Notes: generated from the letters alone by a model not told the origin. Shown: positions 8,238-19,888, numbered from the stretch's first letter. The stretch: 64,000 nt of DNA from Actinomycetes bacterium (GCA_021803325.1 JAJZLP010000212.1:1-64000), one strand, 5' to 3'. Translations and numbers: made by a program.

Positions 8238-10589
8238 TCAGACGACGGCGAGCGAGCGGCGGCGGACGACCAGCATGCCGAGGGCCGCCAACCCGACCGC
8301 CGACAGGACCAGGCCAGCCGTCGAGACCGGCGTGGCGCCAGTGCTGAGCACGACGTGCCGGCTGGTCGGCACCACCACCATCAGGTTCGGCTCCGCGCGC
8401 CAGGGACCCGTCGCCCCCGTCGCGTGCCAGGTAGGGAAGTAGGAGACCTTGACCAGGACGGGGACGCCGGGCCGGCTGACGTCGAAGGACACCGTGTCGA
8501 CTCCCATCCGCACGTCGGTGACCTGGTCGGCAGGTAGTCGCCGGCCTGGTGCGAACCGGAGGCCGGTGGTGCGCGGCCACGCGGCTGGGCCGCCGGCCAC
8601 CATCTCGGTCGACCACCGGGCGGGATGGGTGAACCACCGGAGGGCCACAGGGAGCCAGCTCGCCTGCGACGCGCCGACCCCGGTCAGCACAGCAGGCTGG
8701 CGGAGCAGCGGTGCCACCAGTGGCGCGCCGCGGACCCGGTACAGCTCCCAGGTCGTGTCCAGCACCTGCCCGTCGTACGGCGTGTGCCACGGCCCGCTGG
8801 TGGCCAGCAGGGACAGTGCCGGATCTGCTGCGGCCTGGGTCTCCACGACCGGGGACGACGCCAGGAAGTAGCGGACGCCGAGCAGCTGGAGGTGGGCGAT
8901 CCCGGCCGCCACGTCGGGTGCCCGAGGGTAGGGCAGGCCGGCCAGCGCCTCCGACGGGGCGGCCGACAGCTCTGCCTGGTCCACGAAGTGGTACGGCGTG
9001 GTGGCGGACGACTCGAACAGCAGCCCCTCCTGCGTGTCGGCGCACCCGCCGGTCATCATGGGCAGGAGCATGAGCGCCATCGGGGTGCCGAACCGGTCGA
9101 GCGTCGGGCTGTACTCCCACATGACCCGGCCGCATCCGACGCGATGCACCGTGCGGTCGACCATGCCGACAACGCCGCGCAGCTCGGGCCACCCCGCTTT
9201 GGCCTGGTAGCCGGAGTAGTCCCAGCGGATCCACGACGGCACCGAGCTCTGGGCGACGTGGAAGTCGGCTGCGGTCGTCGGGTAGAGAGGGGGCAGCACC
9301 ACCAGGACCGCCGCCGCCAGCGCCGCCACGGGCACACCCACCGCTCCGGGAGCGAACCTCCCGGTCGGCCACCGGCGGACCCGGCGCCAGCCCCGAGCCG
9401 CGAGCACGCCGACCTCGGCTACGAACGACCCGGCGACCAGGTACGCGGCGATCCACCACATGGGGAGGAACCGGGCGTTGTAGACGGCGCCGACGGGGTC
9501 GAGGACGACCAGGGCGAACGCCAGCCAGCCCAGCACCACCAGCACCAGCACGGGCCGGCGCCGCTGGACGGCTGCGGTCACCATGCCGGCCCCGGCGAGC
9601 CAGAGCACCCACCGGTCGCCATGGAACAGCCCCGTCCCGGGGGCGAACATGGTCAGATAGGTGTGCACGTCGTGCCACCCCATGTTGGTCGTGTAGGCGA
9701 TCTGGGACACGAACGGCACGGCCCAGAAAGCCACCAGGGCCCCACCCACCACACCGGTCGACGCCATCCACCACAACCGTCGGCGGGTAGGGCCGCTCAC
9801 GATCAGCACGACGACCGCACCGGCCACGGCGAACATGGTGGGCACGAGGTGGCAGAGCGCAGCCGCCCCGAGCACGACCGCCGCCGTGGCGCGAGAACGC
9901 CCGGTCCGCATGCCTCGCAGGCACAGGCCGAGGAAGACCAGGGCGAGGGCCAGCCCCATGGAGAACGCGTACTCGCCGGCCATCGTCGAATAGAGGTTCC
10001 CCCCGTCGATGGTGAACGTCTGGTCGAACAGGAACGGCAGCGTGGCGGCGGCCAGCACCGCCGGGCGGGGTCGTTCCAGGCCGGCCAACCGGCCGAAAGC
10101 CCAGGCCGACACCGGCAGGCACACCGAGCCGAGCGCCGTCGCCAGCTTGAACGCCACGTTCGGGTCGATGACGTCGCCGGCCAGGGCTCCCAGCAGGTCA
10201 GGGAGCGGGAAATAGAAGGTATAGAGCGGAAAGCCGTCGTACCAGCCCGGGTCCCACCCGGTCAGGTGGCCGTGCGGCAGCAGCGAGGTGCGCAGGAACC
10301 CCACCGTGGCGACGTGCGCTCCCATGTCACCCCCGGTGGTGAGGGTTCCCGACAGCAGCAGGCGGGGGTCGAGCTGCCACACGACGACGGCAACCGCACC
10401 GGCGACGGCGACACCGGTGGCGACACTGGGCACCCGCGGCCAGCGCCGTGGCCACCACCAGCCGACGTCCGGCGGGCGCACCCGGCTGTGCCGGGCTGTC
10501 CGACCGTGGCGAGGTCGGGCGGAACGCCGGCCAGGCCCGCTCCGTGGCGCCACCGGGCGCCGTGCCCGAGCGTCGGCGGTGCCTGTCAC
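8238..10589 (-). CDS. Polytopic membrane protein, PTPS-related/GT-C-like
   Basis: A 783-residue protein with about ten hydrophobic segments and a large extracytoplasmic C-terminal part ending in a last membrane helix and RRRSLAVV. The N-terminal pattern GGDMGAHV then GWDPGWYDGFPLYTFYF resembles the 6-pyruvoyl-tetrahydropterin-synthase-related membrane family and GT-C glycosyltransferases of actinobacteria, which suggests transfer of a sugar from a lipid carrier outside the membrane. No activity is proven. Start GTG 10589 overlaps the TGA of the CAAX protease (GTGA). The much longer frame reaching 11192 is out of register with that gene and is rejected. Confidence 0.75.
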   Translation of the reverse strand: MTGTADARARRPVAPRSGPGRRSARPRHGRTARHSRVRPPDVGWWWPRRWPRVPSVATGVAVAGAVAVVVWQLDPRLLLSGTLTTGGDMGAHVATVGFLRTSLLPHGHLTGWDPGWYDGFPLYTFYFPLPDLLGALAGDVIDPNVAFKLATALGSVCLPVSAWAFGRLAGLERPRPAVLAAATLPFLFDQTFTIDGGNLYSTMAGEYAFSMGLALALVFLGLCLRGMRTGRSRATAAVVLGAAALCHLVPTMFAVAGAVVVLIVSGPTRRRLWWMASTGVVGGALVAFWAVPFVSQIAYTTNMGWHDVHTYLTMFAPGTGLFHGDRWVLWLAGAGMVTAAVQRRRPVLVLVVLGWLAFALVVLDPVGAVYNARFLPMWWIAAYLVAGSFVAEVGVLAARGWRRVRRWPTGRFAPGAVGVPVAALAAAVLVVLPPLYPTTAADFHVAQSSVPSWIRWDYSGYQAKAGWPELRGVVGMVDRTVHRVGCGRVMWEYSPTLDRFGTPMALMLLPMMTGGCADTQEGLLFESSATTPYHFVDQAELSAAPSEALAGLPYPRAPDVAAGIAHLQLLGVRYFLASSPVVETQAAADPALSLLATSGPWHTPYDGQVLDTTWELYRVRGAPLVAPLLRQPAVLTGVGASQASWLPVALRWFTHPARWSTEMVAGGPAAWPRTTGLRFAPGRRLPADQVTDVRMGVDTVSFDVSRPGVPVLVKVSYFPTWHATGATGPWRAEPNLMVVVPTSRHVVLSTGATPVSTAGLVLSAVGLAALGMLVVRRRSLAVV

Positions 10590-11488
10590 CACAGGTGGAC
10601 GCTCGCCCCCTGGTGCGCCACGGAGATCACGGCCACCAGGTTGAAGGCGCCATGGGCGAGGATGCCAGGCCCGAGACGGCCGGTGCGGTAGGCGAGCACC
10701 GACAGCACGATGCCGAAGGCGGCCAGACCCAGAAGCGACAGGGTCTCCGCGTGGGCGAGGCCGAAGAGGACACCGGTGCACCCGACGGCGAGGACGGGGC
10801 CCACCACCCGCCCGGCGCGGCCGAACAGGCGGACGAAGGCCGCCAGCACGACCCCCCGGAACAACAGCTCCTCGACCACGGGCACCACCAGGACCGTCAG
10901 CACCCCGATGACGACCAGGTCGGCCCCCGGGAACCCGCCGGTGAGATGCTTCGCCGGGGCCGACAGCCGGTGCTGCAGGTTCGGGATGAACTGCTCGAGC
11001 GGCAGGTACAGCAGCGGCACCAGCACGAGCTGCGACCCCACACCGGCCAGCGGCCCGACCAGCAGGTCCGACCGGCGAAACCGGAGCCCCATGTCCTGGA
11101 CGACCCGGCCCGTGCCCCGCAGCCGGCTGGCCAGCACCACGGCGCCGACGAACCCGGTCCACAGACCGACCAGCCCGCACACGACCACCCACGCTGGCGG
11201 GGTCGCCTCTGCGCTGAGGTGCGCCACGTGGCCGAGCTGGCCGATCGACGCCGCCACGGCGGCCAGGAGCACGAGCGCCAGGACCTGCCCCACCACGAAG
11301 CCGGCGGCAGCCAGGAACAGCCAGGTCACAGCGTCGGCGACATGGAACGGCGGGCGGTCATCGAATGGCCGGGGCCTGTCCGCCGGGTCGGGGGCCGGCG
11401 TGTCGCCGGGCCGTTGCGGCAGCGGCGCGCCCGCAGGTGGCTCCGCCGCCAGCCCCGGTTGCCTGCGCCAACGATCACCCGTCACCAC
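10586..11488 (-). CDS. CPBP (CAAX-type) intramembrane protease
   Basis: A 300-residue membrane protein of the Abi/CPBP family. Motif 1 EELLFRG (EE at 206-207), motif 2 FGLAHA (242-247) and motif 3 HGAFN (279-283) give the glutamates, histidines and asparagine expected of the metal-dependent active site within the membrane. About 45 N-terminal residues are Pro/Ala-rich and cytoplasmic. GTG 11488 is chosen because TAACCT lies exactly 6 nt upstream and no ribosome site is visible. It is divergent from ftsH and coupled to the GT-C-like gene downstream. Substrates are unknown. Confidence 0.85.
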   Translation of the reverse strand: MVTGDRWRRQPGLAAEPPAGAPLPQRPGDTPAPDPADRPRPFDDRPPFHVADAVTWLFLAAAGFVVGQVLALVLLAAVAASIGQLGHVAHLSAEATPPAWVVVCGLVGLWTGFVGAVVLASRLRGTGRVVQDMGLRFRRSDLLVGPLAGVGSQLVLVPLLYLPLEQFIPNLQHRLSAPAKHLTGGFPGADLVVIGVLTVLVVPVVEELLFRGVVLAAFVRLFGRAGRVVGPVLAVGCTGVLFGLAHAETLSLLGLAAFGIVLSVLAYRTGRLGPGILAHGAFNLVAVISVAHQGASVHLW

Positions 11489-11494
11489 CGGCTC

Positions 11495-11500
11495 AGGTTA
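11495..11500 (-). promoter_or_regulatory. Leaderless -10 box of the CAAX protease
   Basis: TAACCT, then 6 nt (GAGCCG), then the GTG start on the minus strand. It is one of a recurring set with the same geometry. Confidence 0.6.
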
Positions 11501-11618
11501 CCGAGAGCGCCGCCGCTTCCCCTGCCGCCCCCCGACCCACCCCCGACCTGTTCACCAGCGCTGCCCTGGCACCCCAACGACCTGGGAGGCCGCGACCTGG
11601 AGCCCTGCCGCCAGGACA

Positions 11619-11624
11619 TACCAT
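11619..11624 (+). promoter_or_regulatory. Leaderless -10 box of ftsH
   Basis: TACCAT, then GGGGTG (6 nt), then the ATG at 11631. It lies back to back with the CAAX protease promoter. Confidence 0.6.
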
Positions 11625-11630
11625 GGGGTG

Positions 11631-13589
<1,959 letters not shown>

Positions 13590-13595
13590 GCGCTC

Positions 13596-13611
13596 GCCGG
13601 GCATGCCCGGC
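13596..13611. terminator. Palindrome after ftsH
   Basis: A 16-bp perfect palindrome (GCCGGG-CATG-CCCGGC), 6 nt past the ftsH stop and in the convergent gap with the DUF5719-like gene. There is no T-tract. The rest of the gap to 13836 shows nothing else. Confidence 0.5.
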
Positions 13612-13836
13612 TGCCGCATCCCCCTCTTCCCGAACGCACGCCCGCCGCAGCCCGAGAGCCCGCCCGACAGGTGCATCCATTCGGCGGTGGTCCGCACGTC
13701 GGGGGACGGGCGGCGACGAGGAAGCGTGGCCGCCACGGGTACCGCCGACCCTGGTGACGGGTCCGGCAGGCACGACGGACCATGCTCCGCTCCGTGCGCT
13801 GCGGCCAGGGGCAAGGGTCAGGGGCCAACGACCGGG

Positions 13837-15276
13837 TCAGCCGATCGGCATCGCCGGAATTTCCACCACACCCGGAGCGGCAACCGGCTCGGGGTCCAGC
13901 TCCACGGCGATCGGCCCGGTCGCGGCGACCACGATCGGCGCCAGCCCGATGGGCGACGGCGGTGCCGCTGCGAAGATCCGGGGTGCCGACGGGTCGACGG
14001 TGAACGGCCCCACGAAGGATCCCGATACCGGCGCCGACCCTGCCGCCACGGCGGCGGACGACACCCGGACCGACACGGGATGGCCGGCCAGGTCGACGAC
14101 GGCAAATCCCCAGGGTGACGTGCCAGGTCCGGTGATCGAAGGCAGCAGCCACCGGTCGGACCCGGCCGGCGCACCCAGGACGAGCCCGTGGACCGGCGCT
14201 GGTCCCCCCGACGGTCCTTGGACCTCGCGAGCGACCACCACCCCGACGCCGTCGGCGCTCGTGAACCGTACCCAGTACGGGGTGCCGACGGGCAGGCGCG
14301 ACTGGCGCTCGGTGGTGATGGTGGTGGCGAGCCCGGCGGGAACAGTCACCGTCATGGGTGACGCCGATCCCTGGGCGAACCCGACGGACATCGAGACCCG
14401 GGCGGGCCGACCACCGGGATCGTAGACGTGGAAGCGCACCACGCCGCCGGAGATCTCCTCGGTGAGCGGGAACGACCAGCTCGTCGACGGCTGGGGGACC
14501 CCTGTCTCCAGGGCAACGCCCGTGTGGCCGGCAGCGGTGTACGACTGCAGCTCGGCCGCCACCACGCTCCCCGAGACGGCGGTCACCGTCGTGGCGAACG
14601 AGGGATCGCCTTCGTCGTGATCGCTCACGTACTCGATCACGAGCGATCCAGGCGCAACGGTGACACCCTGGTACGCCGCCGGTCGCAGGACCGCTCCGGA
14701 CGCGGTGGCGAACGAGGTGTCCACCACTGCGGCGGTGACACCGGGGTTCAGCACCGACAGGGCGACCCCGTCGTTCCCTGCCGTCGAGCCCGAGGCGAAA
14801 TACCAGCTCGACGCAGTCGAGGACGAGCAGGGCGTCTCCGCCCAACCCAGCGGCGTGGCCACCGTCTCCTCCACACCCACCCCGCCCTGGTCCATCTCGA
14901 CTGCGGCCGACACCCACGGTCCCGGTGCCACCTGCGCCGGGACCACGCTCCACATCCCCCCGGCGGGAACGGTCACAGCGACCGATCGCGATGCGCCCCT
15001 GCTCGGGATGGCCGTCACCGTGCCGTGGACGGGAGCTGCGGTCGAGTTGACGATGACGACCGTCTCCTCCCCTCCGGCCTGCGGTCCCGACCCCCCGGCA
15101 CAGAACCACGACGACGTCCCGGCACCGGCGGGGACGACTGCGCTCGCCGACACGAACGACGCGGGTGCGGGCCCGACCGGGGAAGCCCGGCCGATGGCAC
15201 CGTTCGCCAGGGAGACCGCCAGTAGGACGGCGACGACCGCAGCGATGATCGACGCACGGCGCACCGCCAGGGTCAC
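13837..15276 (-). CDS. Exported DUF5719-like protein
   Basis: A 479-residue protein with an N-terminal hydrophobic segment (about residues 10-28, AAVVAVLLAVSLA), followed by a Thr/Val/Gly-rich extracytoplasmic chain of repeated beta-rich segments such as VVIVNSTAAPVHGTV. It resembles the DUF5719 proteins that accompany a large glycosyltransferase beside F420 and mannose genes in actinobacteria; I base this on context and composition. GTG 15276 overlaps the transferase stop (GTGA), with AGGTGG upstream. Its function is unknown. A surface-polysaccharide assembly role is inferred from coupling only. Confidence 0.75.
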   Translation of the reverse strand: MTLAVRRASIIAAVVAVLLAVSLANGAIGRASPVGPAPASFVSASAVVPAGAGTSSWFCAGGSGPQAGGEETVVIVNSTAAPVHGTVTAIPSRGASRSVAVTVPAGGMWSVVPAQVAPGPWVSAAVEMDQGGVGVEETVATPLGWAETPCSSSTASSWYFASGSTAGNDGVALSVLNPGVTAAVVDTSFATASGAVLRPAAYQGVTVAPGSLVIEYVSDHDEGDPSFATTVTAVSGSVVAAELQSYTAAGHTGVALETGVPQPSTSWSFPLTEEISGGVVRFHVYDPGGRPARVSMSVGFAQGSASPMTVTVPAGLATTITTERQSRLPVGTPYWVRFTSADGVGVVVAREVQGPSGGPAPVHGLVLGAPAGSDRWLLPSITGPGTSPWGFAVVDLAGHPVSVRVSSAAVAAGSAPVSGSFVGPFTVDPSAPRIFAAAPPSPIGLAPIVVAATGPIAVELDPEPVAAPGVVEIPAMPIG

Positions 15277-18200
15277 GGCGCCACCTGAGTTCGACGAGGA
15301 CTGCGCCGGCCAGCCGGCGCTGGCGGGCCCGGCGAGACCGTCGGAGGGTGCTGGCCCGGGTCCGGTGCATCGGTCTCGGCGGACGCTCCGGCCGCCGAGA
15401 CCCCCTCGGGCCGGCGTGCGGCGACCTTGGGCTCCCCTGCCACTGGCACCCCCGCAGGCCGGTGCTCGGCGACCTCGCGCTCCCCTGCCACCGCAGGCCC
15501 TTCCGTCACCACTGGGCCAGGTGCAGTCGTCCGCCCGGGCACCGCTCCTGCGAGATCTGCCCGCGTGCGGTTCGGCAGTGGCTCCGCTGCTGCGTGCCGT
15601 CGGCGCCAGGCCTGAAGCCACCAGTCGAGCCACCAGCGCCGACCGGCGATGGCAGCGACAGCCAGGACCCACAGCAGGGCCTCCACCAGGACAGCGAGCC
15701 CGTGAACCCACGATCCGGCCCAGGCGACGGTGACCGTCTGCTGTCGGGGCACGGCATACGTCGCCCCGGGACCGCCACCGCTCACCTGGGTCGGCACGAT
15801 CCGGCCGTGGGGACCGGTCGCCACCCACGACGATGCCGGCGCGGCGTCGACGCGCAGCGTCCCGGCCGGAACGACCCCGGTGTAGGAGCCGGCCCCAGCC
15901 GGACCGGGGAGGACAGCGTGCCAGTGGCCCGCGGATGCCGACGGTGACACCGACGAGCCCGGCGTGGCGACCGCCCGCTCGGGGACAGCCAGCGGATCGG
16001 CGTACACCGAGTACCCGGACTCGCCGCTCGTGGCCTGCAGATCGATCTGCCGGCTCAAGCCCACCAGCAAACTGGCGGGCACGGGCGCGGAGACACTCGA
16101 CACGTACCCGAGCAGCGTGGGTGCCAGGGACTGTGCGACAACGACGTAGCGGACAGCGAACGGCGCCAGCGCCTGCCCGAGCTGCACCGTGTCGCCGCGC
16201 TCGGCCCGCCTGATGGCGGCAACCACCGGTGCCAGCGGCGCCAGCGCCGGGGCTGCCGCCATGGCGGTGACATCTGGAACGGGGCCGTCGGTCAGCACCG
16301 CCCCGAGACCAGGTTGGACCATCCACGGCGAACCGGGGAGCACGCTTGGGCTTCCGAGCCAGAGCACCCGGTACTGGCCGGGACGCTGGTGCTGCTCCAT
16401 GAACGCTGTCGCCTGGCGCCAACCCGACGGTGGGAGGTCCCAGCGCCCGCTCGTGACCGCACCGAAGACAGGCAGCATCCCGACGGCGATGGCCAGCCCC
16501 GCCACCACCGACAGCCCCTGGCGCCACCCGAACCGGTAGCCGGGAAGGTCGGCCTCGAGCGCCGCCACCCCCAGACCGATCGCCACGGCCACGGCCAGCG
16601 CGGCAGGCGCCAGGAGGGCGCCGACCGGCACTGCGACGGCGCCGGTCCAGCCACGCCCCACGGCCCACGCCACGATCCAAGCCACCAGGGCGACCGCCCA
16701 CAGGCGCGTCGCCCACGCCAGACGCCACCGGTTGCCGACGACGAGGGGCAGCGCCGCCGCCACCACCACGGCGTAGGCGAGGGGTGTGTCGCCAACGGGC
16801 CCGACCGACAGGCGCAGGAGCGCGCCGAGCCCAGGGCCGGCAGCTCCCGGAGGGCCGAACAGCACCAGCCAGCGGCTGGCGCCGGCCAACACCCCGATCG
16901 ACCACGGAGCCAGCAGGACCAGGGCGACGGCGACGGCACCAGCCGAGACGACGAGCAGCCGGCCGGCTGCCCGGGCCGAGCCCCAGCCTCCGACACCGAG
17001 CGAACCCAGCGCCAAACCGGCGGCGAGCACCACGGTGACCGCCATGACCTGCGGGGCGAGCGAGCCGACCACGGCCTCGACCACCCCCAGGGTGACCACG
17101 TTCCCCACCGGCCCGCTCCGCCAGCGCCGGGCCATGCTGGCGTCGCCGAGCCCGGCAGGCCGGACCATCGGCTCGAAGCGCGCGGACCGGGCCAGGATGG
17201 CCAAGATCCAGGGAACCGCCGCGTACACGAGCAGGTCCGTCCAGCGTCCGGTGGCCAGGTCGTCGTACGGCAACGGCAGCGCCAGGTAGACGACGGTGGC
17301 GACGATCCGGGCACGGGACGAGCCGCTGTTGCGCATCAGCCGGGAAACTCCCCACGCACCCACCGGCAGGCACCCGAGCACGACCACGGTCTGTACGAAC
17401 CCCACCGCCCCGGCGAGCACGGTGGTGAGGACGCCGAGCACCACCAGGCCGGGGCTCGCCGGCGCGGTCGAGCCGACGCCGATCGGATGCCACCCGGAGA
17501 GAAACCCGTGCCACAGGGCACCCCACGACGGGACCGGCAGGAGCTGCCCGACAGCGGGGAAGCCCGACGCCAGGAGCGACCGGGACCCGTACAGGAGCAC
17601 GATCACCACAGCGGACCACACCAGGGCACGCACCCGCAGCGCGCGGTTGGCGTCGGCGGGCCGCCCAGCCGAGGTCGACCGGCCTGGCTGGCGAGACGAT
17701 GGCCGCAGTCCTGGGACGTCACCTTTGGCCAGGGACACGACCCCGAGCAGGCGATGCGGAAGCCGCCCCGGCCCGGTTCGCCCCTCCGCCGGCGTGCCGG
17801 CCACCCCGTCCCCGACGATGCTCCCGGTGCCACCGGGCACCGAGGAGGCACCGCCGTCGGGGCCAGCGGTCCGGCCGTCCTCGGCTCCGCCATCCGCTCC
17901 GGCATCCGTCGCCGGCACGACCGGGGTCCAGTCGTCGTGGCTGTCGCGGCCACCAGCACCCTGACGGCGCAGGCGCCCGGTCGTGCCGGCACCGGTCCAC
18001 GGAGCCGCGTCGGCACCGACAGCGCCGCTGGCGTCTGCGCTTCGCGAACCCTGGGTCAGGTCGGCGAGGGCGTGTGCACCAGGCTGGGCCGCCATCGTCT
18101 CGGCATCGAGGTGCGCCACATGCAGGCCGTAGGTCACCGCCCGCCGCAGGTAGGTCGTCATCCTGGCGCTGCCCCGCACCTGCAGCTTGCGCAGATCGCC

Positions 18201-19181
18201 ATCGGACAGCCGCCGGTGGGCGCTCACCTCGGCGCGCGCCTGTCGGATCCCAGCCAGGTGCTGGAGGTTCCACTGCCAGGCGTGGACGACCGCGCCAGCC
18301 CGGTGCCGGTGCCCCGTAGCCAGGGCCACCACGATCTCGGCCACCGACAGCAGCACCAGCTGTGGCAGCACGCGAAGCAGGTGGAGCGCAGTGGACGACT
18401 TGAGCAGCGCGTACAGCTCATGGCGGCGTTGGAGGTGCTGGAGCGAGACGGCGTCCCCGGCGACATCGGCAAGAGGGCGAGCGCCACCGGCCAGTGGCTC
18501 GAGGTGGCGCACACGTGCGACGGGGGCCATCACCACCCGGGCGCCGGCCACGTGCGCCCGCCAGCAGAGGTCCAGGTCCTCCCCCATGGCCGAGATCGCC
18601 GGGTCGAACCCGCCCAGCTCCTCGAAGAGGTCGGCGCGGACGAGCACGCACCCGCCCGGAACGGCGAACACGTCGCGCACGGTGTCGTGCTGGCCGTGGT
18701 CCAGCTCGCCGGGGATGACGCTGTCGACCACGGCCCCGCCTGTGTCGACGGTCAGCCCGACGTGGAGCAGCTTGCGGTCGTCATGCCACCCGACGTGCTT
18801 GGGCGCCACGATACCGGCATTGGATCGGAACGCCTCCTCCACCAGGACGTGCACCGCGCCGCAGTCGGGGGCGACGTCGTCGTGCAGGAACAGCAGATGC
18901 GATGCTCCCTGCACCATCTCGAGCACGCGATTGGCGCAGGCGGCAAATCCCTGGTGGCCGTCCAGGTGCGCGACGAAGGCACCTGGCACCACCGTTGCCA
19001 CCCGCGGCGTCGGGTCCTCGGCGCTGCCATCGTCCAGCACCAGCACCGACAGGTCCGGGTAGTCCTGGCCGGCCACAGCGGCCAGCGCTTCCTCAAACCA
19101 TGGGCCGGGGTCCCTGGTGACGACGACGGCCACCACCGGCGGAGCACCGACGACCGAGCCGTCACCGGCCGGATCCGTCAC
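15273..19181 (-). CDS. GT2 glycosyltransferase fused to a polytopic membrane domain
   Basis: A 1302-residue protein. Residues 15-290 form a family-2 glycosyltransferase with VLVLDDGS near 45-52, the metal-binding FLHDDVAP near 100 and GEDLDLCWRAH near 200. A Gly/Ala/Asp-rich linker (about 365-500) then leads to a multi-helix membrane region, an extracytoplasmic part and a final helix near 1200, followed by a Pro/Ala-rich tail. Proteins of this design are common in actinobacteria next to DUF5719 and mannose genes and probably build or export cell-wall glycans. GTG 19181 overlaps the TGA of a 22-codon ORF, which I take as its coupling device. Confidence 0.82.
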   Translation of the reverse strand: MTDPAGDGSVVGAPPVVAVVVTRDPGPWFEEALAAVAGQDYPDLSVLVLDDGSAEDPTPRVATVVPGAFVAHLDGHQGFAACANRVLEMVQGASHLLFLHDDVAPDCGAVHVLVEEAFRSNAGIVAPKHVGWHDDRKLLHVGLTVDTGGAVVDSVIPGELDHGQHDTVRDVFAVPGGCVLVRADLFEELGGFDPAISAMGEDLDLCWRAHVAGARVVMAPVARVRHLEPLAGGARPLADVAGDAVSLQHLQRRHELYALLKSSTALHLLRVLPQLVLLSVAEIVVALATGHRHRAGAVVHAWQWNLQHLAGIRQARAEVSAHRRLSDGDLRKLQVRGSARMTTYLRRAVTYGLHVAHLDAETMAAQPGAHALADLTQGSRSADASGAVGADAAPWTGAGTTGRLRRQGAGGRDSHDDWTPVVPATDAGADGGAEDGRTAGPDGGASSVPGGTGSIVGDGVAGTPAEGRTGPGRLPHRLLGVVSLAKGDVPGLRPSSRQPGRSTSAGRPADANRALRVRALVWSAVVIVLLYGSRSLLASGFPAVGQLLPVPSWGALWHGFLSGWHPIGVGSTAPASPGLVVLGVLTTVLAGAVGFVQTVVVLGCLPVGAWGVSRLMRNSGSSRARIVATVVYLALPLPYDDLATGRWTDLLVYAAVPWILAILARSARFEPMVRPAGLGDASMARRWRSGPVGNVVTLGVVEAVVGSLAPQVMAVTVVLAAGLALGSLGVGGWGSARAAGRLLVVSAGAVAVALVLLAPWSIGVLAGASRWLVLFGPPGAAGPGLGALLRLSVGPVGDTPLAYAVVVAAALPLVVGNRWRLAWATRLWAVALVAWIVAWAVGRGWTGAVAVPVGALLAPAALAVAVAIGLGVAALEADLPGYRFGWRQGLSVVAGLAIAVGMLPVFGAVTSGRWDLPPSGWRQATAFMEQHQRPGQYRVLWLGSPSVLPGSPWMVQPGLGAVLTDGPVPDVTAMAAAPALAPLAPVVAAIRRAERGDTVQLGQALAPFAVRYVVVAQSLAPTLLGYVSSVSAPVPASLLVGLSRQIDLQATSGESGYSVYADPLAVPERAVATPGSSVSPSASAGHWHAVLPGPAGAGSYTGVVPAGTLRVDAAPASSWVATGPHGRIVPTQVSGGGPGATYAVPRQQTVTVAWAGSWVHGLAVLVEALLWVLAVAAIAGRRWWLDWWLQAWRRRHAAAEPLPNRTRADLAGAVPGRTTAPGPVVTEGPAVAGEREVAEHRPAGVPVAGEPKVAARRPEGVSAAGASAETDAPDPGQHPPTVSPGPPAPAGRRSPRRTQVAP

Positions 19182-19246
19182 GGAGCCGTCCCGGGGGCAG
19201 CCGGTGCGGGGGAAGAGCGCGCCAGTGGCGAGGTGCGCGTCGTCAT
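19178..19246 (-). CDS. Possible 22-residue leader peptide before the GT2/membrane gene
   Basis: From ATG 19246 the frame reads MTTRTSPLARSSPAPAAPGT and two more residues, then a TGA that shares bases with the GTG start of the large transferase. A TAGCCT box (19257-19262) lies 10 nt before this ATG, or 7 nt before an in-frame TTG. The transferase itself has no ribosome site, so reinitiation after this peptide would explain its translation. It is inferred and has no homology support. Confidence 0.4.
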   Translation of the reverse strand: MTTRTSPLARSSPAPAAPGTAP

Positions 19247-19287
19247 CAAGGCAACGAGGCTAGCGGGCACGAGCGGCATGCACATGT

Positions 19288-19316
19288 TTGCAAGAGTTAG
19301 CAGCAACGTGTACAGT
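19288..19316 (+). promoter_or_regulatory. Near-consensus promoter for the coiled-coil protein gene
   Basis: TTGCAA (19288-19293), a 17-nt spacer, then TACAGT (19311-19316). It is the only clear -35/-10 pair I found in the window. The start of transcription would be near 19323, giving a leader of about 128 nt ending in a GGAGG ribosome site. Confidence 0.7.
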
Positions 19317-19450
19317 AGCTAGCAGAGAGCCGGTGGCTCCCACACGTGCGCCGCAGCACCGCCGGATCGCCCCCGGCGGCGATCCGGCCCAATGCCCGGG
19401 TCCGTCGCATCGGGCCCGGCCCCCATCCCACCATTCCCGAGGAGGACCCC

Positions 19451-19879
19451 ATGATCGACCGACGCACCATCGCCGAAGACGTGTCCAAGACTGCCAGGGA
19501 CGCCGCCTACGTCGCCGTCGGGCTCGGCGTGCTCGGCTTTCAGAAGGCCCAGGTGCACCGCCACGATCTGGCCCAACGCCTGACGGGCGCCGGGACCACC
19601 GTGCAGGAGCGCATCGAGCGCCTCGCCGACTTGGCCGGCGCCGGCACCGTTCTGCAACAGCGGCTCGAGCGCCTCGGTGAGTTGCCGGGCGAGCTCAGCC
19701 GGGCCTTGACCGAGGTCGACAGCGCCGTCGAGGCGATGATCACCCGGCTCGAGACCCTGGTGGAGCCGCTCGAGGGCCACCTGCCAGCCGTCGCTCGCGA
19801 CGCCGTCCAACAGGCTCGCGAGCAGGCACGAACCGCCCGTCAGCAGCTCCGTGCCCGCGTCCGGCGGGGCGCTGCCTGA
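19451..19879 (+). CDS. Small conserved coiled-coil protein of unknown function
   Basis: A 142-residue protein. It begins MIDRRTIAEDVSKTARDAAY, has a mildly hydrophobic patch (VAVGLGVLGF, residues 22-31), and then a long charged helix region rich in Arg, Glu, Leu and Gln with heptad-like spacing to the end. GAGGAGG precedes the ATG by about 5 nt. Composition suggests a helical membrane-associated or surface protein of the kind seen in many actinobacteria, but I cannot name the family. It has its own strong promoter and a strong hairpin after it, so it is a single-gene unit. Confidence 0.75.
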   Translation: MIDRRTIAEDVSKTARDAAYVAVGLGVLGFQKAQVHRHDLAQRLTGAGTTVQERIERLADLAGAGTVLQQRLERLGELPGELSRALTEVDSAVEAMITRLETLVEPLEGHLPAVARDAVQQAREQARTARQQLRARVRRGAA

Positions 19880-19888
19880 TCGTCCGCC

